The translations under genes were made by a program, and so were the position numbers. A stretch of 9,335 nt of DNA, from the NCBI GenBank assembly GCA_009702305.1, contig WLIH01000058.1, positions 1 through 9,335 on the forward strand, read 5' to 3'. Within the stretch, counting starts at the first letter, position 1; each line of letters begins with the position of its first letter. Source of the DNA: Actinomycetota bacterium (GTDB lineage Bacteria; Actinomycetota; Actinomycetes; Propionibacteriales; Nocardioidaceae). Shown here piece after piece: positions 1 through 6,100 of this stretch. The notes under the pieces are model-generated. The model saw nothing but the letters and a program-made list of their open reading frames with translations. It ran no database searches and had not been told where the DNA came from.

Positions 1-144
1 CCAGGCACTGTCGAAGCCGAGCCGCTCGCCGAGCTCGATGATCTGCAGCGTCGACTCGTGGCCGGGCCCGGGATCGGCGGGGTCGAAGAGCCCGATCGTG
101 AGGAAGCCTAGGCGGCGCAGCGCTCGGGCGGGTGCGGTCGTCAC
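1..144 (-). CDS. LLM-class flavin-dependent oxidoreductase, N-terminal 48 residues (partial)
   Basis: A GTG-started reading frame on the minus strand begins at 144 and runs off the left edge. The 48 visible residues contain LRRLGFLTIGLFDPADPG and then HESTLQIIELGERLGFDSAW. This is the first beta strand and first helix of the (beta/alpha)8 barrel found in bacterial luciferase-like monooxygenases. Family members use reduced FMN (or F420 in some actinobacterial branches) to oxidise small organic substrates in the cytoplasm; the substrate cannot be told from this fragment. The GTG is preferred because the next upstream bases hold a TAGGCT -10 box seven bases away, which fits a leaderless transcript. 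The catalytic and cofactor-binding parts lie outside the window. Family assignment is from recognised N-terminal sequence only. Confidence 0.82.
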   Translation of the reverse strand, partial: MTTAPARALRRLGFLTIGLFDPADPGPGHESTLQIIELGERLGFDSAW

Positions 145-151
145 GCGACCG

Positions 152-157
152 AGCCTA
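152..157 (-). promoter_or_regulatory. -10 box of a probable leaderless promoter for the LLM oxidoreductase
   Basis: On the minus strand TAGGCT matches the actinobacterial TANNNT -10 pattern. It is followed by seven bases and then the GTG start at 144, so transcription would begin at or next to the start codon. No convincing -35 box was seen. There is no Shine-Dalgarno sequence, in line with a leaderless message. Confidence 0.5.
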
Positions 158-172
158 GGTGGGGCCCGTGCG

Positions 173-255
173 GGGATACCCGGTCGACCGGGCATCCCTG
201 CACGACACGACACACCAGAGCTGCCGAGAGGTGGCCCGGACGACTCTGGTGTGTC
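173..255 (+). repeat. Two-hairpin repeat element, copy A (inverted partner of 1336-1418)
   Basis: This 83-bp element aligns without gaps to the reverse complement of 1336-1418, with about 73 of 83 positions identical by hand count. It holds a 26-bp palindrome at 173-198 (half-site GGGATACCCGGTC, one mismatch at 178/193). A 10-base linker follows, then a hairpin with arms 208-220 and 244-256 (13 perfect pairs, CGACACACCAGAG). Nine of the ten differences from copy B lie in or beside the second hairpin's loop. It lies between two divergent genes, so it is unlikely to be a terminator here. It may be a terminal inverted repeat, a REP-like element, or a recombination or protein-binding site. Confidence 0.85.
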
Positions 256-263
256 GCGAACCC

Positions 264-272
264 TTATCCACA
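264..272 (+). promoter_or_regulatory. DnaA-box-like nonamer TTATCCACA
   Basis: The sequence TTATCCACA matches the consensus DnaA box exactly. It is a single copy, nine bases inside repeat copy A and about 106 bp upstream of the DUF559 gene start. No second box or AT-rich unwinding region is nearby, so this is not an origin. It could be a regulatory DnaA site or chance. Confidence 0.35.
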
Positions 273-377
273 GGCGATCGAGCCACCCGGCGCGGGCGGC
301 ATCGGGCGGGGTATCTCGTCGTCATGGATGATCGCTGACGCCCGCATGCCCCTGCCTGCCCTGCCCTGACGACGCCG

Positions 378-1337
378 GTGCCGGTCGACCCCGAGGGCAC
401 GACCGGCCCCACGAAGGGCCAGGCCCGAGGCCCGACCTGGCGGCGTACGACGCCCGGGCTCTACGTGCCGGCGAGCGTCGACGCGGCCGTCGTCGAGCAA
501 CGCATCCGTGAGCAGTCGATGCGCCTCACGTCCGGGGCGGTGACCGGCTGGGCCGCGCTGCGACTCCACGGAGGCGGGTTCTTCGACGGGCTGGGTCCCG
601 ACGGGCGGACGGTCCGGCCGGTGCCGGTCGTCGTCGGGGGCGATCGGATCCGGCCCTGCGCAGACATCCACCAGAGTCGGCACCGGTTGCGGCCCCACGA
701 GGTCGTCGTCCGGCACGGCATCCGGTGCACGACCCCGGAGCGAGCGGTGATCGACGAGATCCGTCGCCTCGACGACGTGCGCGAGGGCGTGGTCACCCTC
801 GACATGGCGTGCGCAGCGCGGCTGACGTCGATCTCGCGGGTCCGCACCGTCGTCCTCGGCGTCGGCGGCCGGCGTCTCGACACCGTCAGGACGGCCCTGG
901 GGTTGGCGCACGAGCGCAGTCGCTCGCCGTGGGAGTCGCGGCTGCGGCTGCTGTGGGAGATCGATCTCGGGTGGTCCCGCCCGCTCTGCAACTGGGCCAT
1001 CCTCGACCGGGACGGTCAGCTGCTCGGCAAGCCGGACCTGCTCGGTCCGGAGCTCGGCCTGGTGGCGGAGTACGACGGCGCGCTGCACCGAACGCGCTCA
1101 CGGCACCGCCGCGACGTACGCCGCGAGGAGGCGTTCAGGCGTGCCGGGCTGGAGGTCGTGACGTTCGTCGCCGGCGATCTGGACGAGACCGCGGCAGCCA
1201 TGTCCCGGCTGCAGGCCGCGCGTGAGCGCGCGGGTCGTCCTGGCACGTGGGTGCTCGGCGCGACGCCGTCGCCCAGCCTTGACGAGTTGCTCGATCAACG
1301 AGATTGGCTCCGCGGCCTTGCCGACGACGCGTCATGA
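378..1337 (+). CDS. DUF559/Vsr-like PD-(D/E)XK endonuclease-fold protein with an AbiEi-like N-terminal half
   Basis: This 319-residue protein resembles actinobacterial DUF559 proteins, often labelled AbiEi-type antitoxin-like or hypothetical. Residues about 20-175 form the N-terminal half, with WRRTTPGLYVPA (21-32) and AVTGWAALRLHG (54-65), as in the winged-helix part of such proteins. Residues 180-270 carry a very-short-patch-repair-like nuclease core: SPWESRLR with E186, KPDLL with D220, AEYDG with E231, H237, and RRD ending at D246. These are the positions expected for a metal-dependent nuclease active site, although activity is not proven. The GTG at 378 is the only start candidate close to the conserved N-terminus, because an in-frame stop lies at 336. 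No Shine-Dalgarno sequence or clear -10 box precedes it. The gene is enclosed by inverted repeat copies A and B, and its TGA (1335-1337) overlaps copy B by two bases. Function in the cell is unknown. Confidence 0.75.
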   Translation: MPVDPEGTTGPTKGQARGPTWRRTTPGLYVPASVDAAVVEQRIREQSMRLTSGAVTGWAALRLHGGGFFDGLGPDGRTVRPVPVVVGGDRIRPCADIHQSRHRLRPHEVVVRHGIRCTTPERAVIDEIRRLDDVREGVVTLDMACAARLTSISRVRTVVLGVGGRRLDTVRTALGLAHERSRSPWESRLRLLWEIDLGWSRPLCNWAILDRDGQLLGKPDLLGPELGLVAEYDGALHRTRSRHRRDVRREEAFRRAGLEVVTFVAGDLDETAAAMSRLQAARERAGRPGTWVLGATPSPSLDELLDQRDWLRGLADDAS

Positions 1338-1418
1338 CACACCAGAGTCGTCCCGAGCGTCTCCCGACGACTCTGGTGTGTCGTGTCGTGCAGGGATACC
1401 CGGTCGACCGGGTATCCC
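1336..1418 (-). repeat. Two-hairpin repeat element, copy B (inverted partner of 173-255)
   Basis: Read on the minus strand this matches copy A. It has a perfect 26-bp palindrome at 1393-1418 (half-site GGGATACCCGGTC) and a hairpin with perfect 17-bp arms at 1336-1352 and 1366-1382 (GACACACCAGAGTCGTC) around a 13-base loop. Its inner edge overlaps the last two bases of the DUF559 stop codon. No target-site duplication is visible outside copies A and B. Copy B is better paired than copy A. Confidence 0.85.
1336..1418. terminator. Possible bidirectional terminator between convergent genes
   Basis: The two strong hairpins of repeat copy B fill the gap between the convergent stop codons at 1337 and 1447. 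Both transcripts would form the stems near their 3' ends. No U-tract follows on either strand, so termination would have to be of the tract-less kind reported for actinobacteria. This is inferred from position and stem strength only. Confidence 0.35.
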
Positions 1419-1446
1419 GACACAGCAGCGCGACCCGCACGGAGTG

Positions 1447-2304
1447 CTACGCCGGCACCCAGCACACGCCGTAGGTCTGGCCGGCTGCCCACTGCTCGGA
1501 CGAGGGCCACTCGTAGCCCCAGCGGTAGCTGAGCGGATCGTCGGCGGCGTCGCGGCCGGCGTCCTCGCACGGCGTCTGGCCGGCCTCGCGGGCCGTGGCC
1601 TCGCCGGGATAGTCGCCCGAGGGCAGGTCGACGACGGAGATCGCGCGCCAGCGGTGCGGACCCGAGCAGATCACGCGACGGAACGACGCCGTGCCGGGCT
1701 CGGCGGTGGCGCACAGCCCGTAGCGCTCGCGGCCGGCGGCGGTGGCGAGGATCCCCTGCAGCCTGCCGGTGAGCGGGGCGAGGTCCTCGCTGGCAGCGAG
1801 GGCGATCACGTCGCAGCGGTACCAGTCGGCGCCGGCGTCGGACTCCTCGACGGTGGGGGTGAACCACACCGCCCGCAGCACGCTGAGGCGCTGGGCCTCG
1901 AGACCGCCGCCCAGGAACTCGACCAGCCGCTCCGGGCACCGGGTGGCGACCTGTTGCTGCACCCGGTCGGAGTCGACGGCCAGCAGGTGACCCGAGACGA
2001 CCGCGTCGAGCTGGTCGACCGCGAAGGTGCGGGCCGTGTGCTCGAGGGCGCAGGAGACCGGCTCCGAGTCGTCGACGGGCGCCACGGCCTCGCGGTAGGT
2101 CAGCTGGCGGCAGGTGCCGGTGCTGGGACGCGAGGAGGCCGCCGCGGACGGCGCCGACGGCGCGGAGGGCGTGGCGCTCGGCGAGGCGGCAGGCTCGCCC
2201 GGGCCCGAGCCGTCGCTGCACCCCGCGAGAGGGACGGCGAGGGCGAGCAGCAGCGCGACCACCGCGGTCGGGCGTCGGATCAGTGCGACGTGCGTGCCCA
2301 GCAC
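1447..2304 (-). CDS. Cys-rich lipoprotein, septum-formation-like domain (paralogue 2)
   Basis: The product is a 285-residue predicted lipoprotein. A basic n-region (IRRPT) and hydrophobic stretch lead to lipobox LAGC with lipid Cys29, followed by a Ser/Pro/Ala linker (30-62). The mature part has eight cysteines at 65, 85, 123, 164, 198, 213, 246 and 281. Two related units are visible: SCALEHTARTFA near 85 and CSGPHRWRAISVVDLPSGD near 213. The second resembles the 'septum formation' domain of actinobacterial membrane proteins, whose biochemical role is poorly known. It aligns along its length with the neighbouring lipoprotein, including WYRCD and a C-terminal VCW. I chose the GTG at 2304; GTG at 2331 is an alternative with a GAGG four bases before it and a longer signal peptide. 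The frame overlaps the upstream gene by 25 bp, suggesting coupled translation. It probably acts outside the membrane. Confidence 0.72.
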   Translation of the reverse strand: MLGTHVALIRRPTAVVALLLALAVPLAGCSDGSGPGEPAASPSATPSAPSAPSAAASSRPSTGTCRQLTYREAVAPVDDSEPVSCALEHTARTFAVDQLDAVVSGHLLAVDSDRVQQQVATRCPERLVEFLGGGLEAQRLSVLRAVWFTPTVEESDAGADWYRCDVIALAASEDLAPLTGRLQGILATAAGRERYGLCATAEPGTASFRRVICSGPHRWRAISVVDLPSGDYPGEATAREAGQTPCEDAGRDAADDPLSYRWGYEWPSSEQWAAGQTYGVCWVPA

Positions 2305-3065
2305 ACCGACCGCCTGTTGCCCGTGGACCACTCGGCCTCGTGGAAGAAGGTGTAGCCGTAGTCGTAGCTCTCGGGATAGCCGAGCCAGGCCGCCACCGAG
2401 TCGGCGCAGAAGTCGCGGGTCTGCACCTCGGAGACCCGGTCGCCGGGGTAGTCGTCGCCGGGCTCGCCGAGCTTGATCGTGGTCACCGCGCGCCAGACGT
2501 GATCCTCGGTGCACGGCACCTTCGGCGATCCGGCGACGGTCGGGCCGTCGGCGCACGCCATCCAGTCGTCCTCGGGGATGCCCGCGAGCAGCCCCTCGGT
2601 GCCGGCGGGCAGGTCGACGTACGACGGGCTCTGCTCGCCGCCGCCGATCAGGTCGCAGCGGTACCACCGGGCGCCGTCGTCCCACTCGCTCTCGGTCGGT
2701 CGGAACCACGCCCAGCTCAGCACCGTGCGCATCACGACGGACTCGTCCGCGCCCAGGTGCACGCGGAAGGCCTCCGAGCAGGTGTCGTAGGCCCACGCGC
2801 CGAGCGCGCTGTCGTCGTACTCCGTCTCGGCGAACTCGTCGGGCAGGTCGCCGGCCGCGAAGGTCTCGGCCGTATGCGCCTGCGTGCACGCCACCGGCTC
2901 GGTGTCGTTGCTCGACGCGGCGACGTCGTCGGCGTCGAGGTCGCGGCAGGCACCGACCTCGGGGACGGTCTCGGTCGACCCCGGGTCGCGGTCCTCGCCG
3001 CACCCGCCCAGGGCGAGTGCGGCGAGAAGGGCGACGGCGGCGAGGGGGAGCGGGCGGGTCAGCAC
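2280..3065 (-). CDS. Cys-rich lipoprotein, septum-formation-like domain (paralogue 1)
   Basis: This is a 261-residue predicted lipoprotein. The signal peptide is short (MLTRPLPLAAVALLAALALG) and ends in lipobox LGGC with lipid Cys22, followed by an acidic linker. The mature domain has eight cysteines at 40, 60, 96, 137, 171, 185, 220 and 255, in the same order as in the downstream paralogue. Two C-x3-H units are seen, CTQAHTAETFA near 60 and CTEDHVWRAVTTIKL near 185, followed by DDYPGD. The GTG at 3065 is chosen because AGGAGG lies at 3069-3074 just before it and the signal peptide begins there; an upstream ATG would add 32 residues with no signal-like character. It follows the large DUF11 gene by 61 bp on the same strand and overlaps the next gene. 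The role is unknown; a cell-wall or septum-associated job is only a family-based guess. Confidence 0.72.
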   Translation of the reverse strand: MLTRPLPLAAVALLAALALGGCGEDRDPGSTETVPEVGACRDLDADDVAASSNDTEPVACTQAHTAETFAAGDLPDEFAETEYDDSALGAWAYDTCSEAFRVHLGADESVVMRTVLSWAWFRPTESEWDDGARWYRCDLIGGGEQSPSYVDLPAGTEGLLAGIPEDDWMACADGPTVAGSPKVPCTEDHVWRAVTTIKLGEPGDDYPGDRVSEVQTRDFCADSVAAWLGYPESYDYGYTFFHEAEWSTGNRRSVCWARTSH

Positions 3066-3068
3066 GGT

Positions 3069-3074
3069 CCTCCT
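3069..3074 (-). promoter_or_regulatory. Shine-Dalgarno sequence deciding the start of lipoprotein paralogue 1
   Basis: AGGAGG on the minus strand ends three bases before the GTG at 3065. It is the only textbook ribosome-binding site found in the window and supports the short-signal-peptide start over the upstream ATG. Confidence 0.65.
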
Positions 3075-3109
3075 CGGTCGTCGTCGGTCAGCCTGGTCGA
3101 TGCGCGCCG

Positions 3110-3115
3110 ACTCTA
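3110..3115 (-). promoter_or_regulatory. Possible -10 box for the lipoprotein pair
   Basis: TAGAGT on the minus strand fits TANNNT and lies 11 bases past the end of the DUF11 gene and about 44 bases before the GTG at 3065. It would give the lipoprotein pair its own promoter with a short leader carrying the AGGAGG. No clear -35 was found, so co-transcription from upstream is equally possible. Confidence 0.25.
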
Positions 3116-3126
3116 ACGGTGCCGGC

Positions 3127-6100
3127 TCAGCGCAGCCGGATCGTGCTCGTCTCGCGCGCACCGTCGGCGGTGCTCACGACCACCGTCGCGATCCGGACCC
3201 GGCCGCTGCGCAGGGCACCGGCGGCCGCGGAGCGCACCGCGAGACGCAGCGTGCTGCTGCCCTCCTCGACGTACGCCGTGCCGCGGGCCAGGACCGAGCC
3301 GGCACGCAGCGCGCCGACCCGCTTGCGCGAGAGCAGCGTGACGGTGACCGAGCCGGCGTCCGTGCTGCTCACCGCCAGCTTGACCAGGCGTCCGGCCGAG
3401 GCGACGAGGGCCGACGGCGCCGGGGTGACCGAGCCGGAGCCGCCCGTGCGGGCCGCGCGGAAGGTCGCCGAGCTCGCATCGTCGGAGGTCGTGGCGTCGG
3501 GGGAGCTGGTGGTGACGACCGCGGTGTTGGTGATGTCGCGGGTGCCACCGAGCTCGCCGCCGGTGCGGACCGACAGGCACAGCAGGCCGATCCGCGCGGT
3601 CAGCGAGGAGCCGGTGGGGTTGGTGAACTTGAAGACCCGGGTCTTGGGCTGCGGGTCGTTGCCGAGCGAGACCAGGCCGGCGTCCATCGACCACGAGGCC
3701 ACGATGCCCTTGGCGTCGTCGGCGCAGGTCAGCTGAGCCTCGACCGTCTGACCGGCGGGCACGGTGACGGTGCCGCTCAGCTGCTGCAGGGACAGGTCGT
3801 GGCTGTGACCGGCGCTGACCGCGAGCGTGCTCGACAGGCAGCGGATCGCGAAGGTCCCCGTCGCCGAGGCGGGCACGTCGATCTCGAAGGTCCACCCGGT
3901 GCCGCCGTCCGCGGTGCGTCGCTGGCTGGTGCGCAGCTGGCCACTGCCAGAGGTGAAGGTCCAGCCGGGAGCGACCGCGACCTGGCCGGGCGCGCAGGTC
4001 AGCTCGACCGTGTGGGTGCCGGAGGACAGCTCCACCGCCGACGTGACCGGGGCCGAGACCACGACGTCGTGCTGGTGGCTCTCGCCGGAGACGGTGCGCG
4101 CCGAGAGGCACACGACGTTGACCTTGGCCTGGACCTGGCCCGTGGCGTCGTTGCGCACGGTGCCGGTCCAGCCGGTGCCGTCGGCGGTCGCGCTGCTGGC
4201 CAGGACCACGGCGTCGGCGAAGGTGCCGGTGCCCTGGTCGACCGCGTCGAGACGCACGCCGCCGTCGGTGGCGAGGAAGCCGCTCGGGCAGGTCGCGGTC
4301 GCCGTCTGCGTCGTGCCGGCCGGCAGACCCAGGTGGGTCTCGACCTTGGTGACGTCGAGCTGGTGCGACTGGGTCGGATCGGCCGAGCCGGCGATCGGGT
4401 CGACCGTCGCCTTGAGCGTGATCGTGGTCGACGTCCCGGCAGCGATGGAGCCGATCGGGCAGGTCACCGTCGAGGCGGCCACGCTGCAGGTCGCCCCGCT
4501 GACCGAGGCGTACGTCGTGCCGGCGGGGAGAGCGTCGGTGACGACGACGTCCTGCGCCGCCGCAGGCCCGGCGTTGGCCGCGACCAGCGTGTAGGTGACC
4601 GTGTCACCCGGCGCCGCCGTGGCCTTGTCGACGGTCTTGGTGATCGACAGGCCGGCGCCGCGCACCACCGGGACGGTGGCCGTCGCGGTGTTGTTGGAGA
4701 GGTCGACGTCGGTCGACGTCGTGCGAGCGGTGGCCGTCGCCGTGAGCGGTCCGGCCGGGTGGTCGGCGACCGTGACGTTGACCGAGCGCGACACGTGGGC
4801 GCCGGGAGCCAGGTCGGCCGGGCTCAGGGTGCAGGTGACCACGCGGGTCGCTGCGGCGTACGAGCAGCCGGGGTCGGCGCTGACGAAGGTCGCGTCGCCC
4901 GGCACGTCGATGTCGACGGTGGGCTGCACGGGCGTGCCCGGCCCGGCGTTGGCGACGGTGGCGGTCAGGGTGAGCGTCTCGCCTCCGGTCGCGCCGGCCA
5001 GGCTCGGGGACAGCGTGACGCTCAGGTCGACGCTCGAGGCCACCGCGTGGTCGGTGAGGGCGCGGTTGTTGCCCAGAGCGGCCTCAGGCTCCGAGGTGGA
5101 GACGGTCGCGGTCGTCGGCACCGACGCGGGTGCGGCCGGGCCGCTCGCCAGCGTCGCGCGCACGGCGATCTGCGGCACGCTCGCGCCGGCACCGACCGTG
5201 CCGAGATCGCACACGAGCTGCTGGCCGGTGACCTGACAGCGGGGGTCGAGACCCGCGGTGACGATCGTGACCCCGGCGGGCACCGTGAAGCGCACGACCG
5301 AGTCGGCGGCCGGCGACGTGCCGAGGTTGGCGACGTCGAGCAGCCAGGTGTACGTCGAGCCGGCCGCGAGTGCGCTCGGGTCGCCCTGGACCCGGCTGGT
5401 GATCGCGAGGTCGACCGGCTTCACCTCGACCGAGGCCGACGCGTGGTCGTTGGTGCCGGTCGGGTCGTTCTCGTGGGCGTTGACGACGGCGTCGTTCACG
5501 AGGGTCGCGCCGGCGGTGCCGAGGCCGACCTTGGTGGTGATCTGCTTGCTGGTGCTGGCGCCGTTGGCGAGGGCGCCGAGCTCGCAGACGACCTGCGACG
5601 CGGTCGGGCCGCTGGTGCAGCCGGTCGATGCGGAGACGAAGGTCAGCCCGGTCGGCAGGGTGTCGACGACGGTGGAGCCGGTCGAGCGCGACGGGCCGTG
5701 GTTGGTCACCCGGAGCGTCCAGGTGACCGTGCCGCCGACGGGCGCGGTGGCCACGTCGGACGACTTCGCGATCTCGAGGTCGGTGATGGCGACCGTCGGG
5801 GCGCTGTCGACGTGGCTGTCGTTGTCGTGGACGCCGTCGCCGCCGCCACCGACGACGCCGGTGTTGGCGACGGTGGCCGCAGCGTCGTCGGTGACCGTGG
5901 CGACCAGGTCGATCGTCGGGTACGCCGCACCCGGGGCGAGGGTGTCGGAGCGGGTGCAGGACACCACGCCGGCGGCCTGCGTGCAGGTCCAGCCGCTGCC
6001 CGTGGCGCTCACGTAGGTCAGGCCGCTGGGCAGGGCGTCGGTGACGGTCACCGTGCCCTGGGTCCGCGCCGAGCCGACGTTCGAGACGTCGAGGTGGTAG

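Noticed and set aside
173..255. CRISPR array
   Set aside because: Only two copies, in inverted orientation and more than 1 kb apart, with no spacers or cas genes.
264..272. Replication origin or plasmid origin suggested by the DnaA-box nonamer
   Set aside because: Only one box, no AT-rich unwinding region, and no dnaA, dnaN, rep or par gene nearby.
264..1088. Long minus-strand frame antisense to the DUF559 gene
   Set aside because: Arg/Pro-rich shadow with no recognisable motif, while the plus strand has clear nuclease-core residues.
173..1418. Classical insertion sequence
   Set aside because: No DDE, tyrosine, serine or HUH transposase motifs in the enclosed gene and no target-site duplication visible outside the repeats. 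The unit is kept as a finding but not labelled as an IS.
2305..3003. The upstream part of the 518-codon minus-strand frame that ends at 1447
   Set aside because: It is an out-of-frame reading of lipoprotein paralogue 1. Only the part from GTG 2304 shows a signal peptide, lipobox and conserved cysteines.
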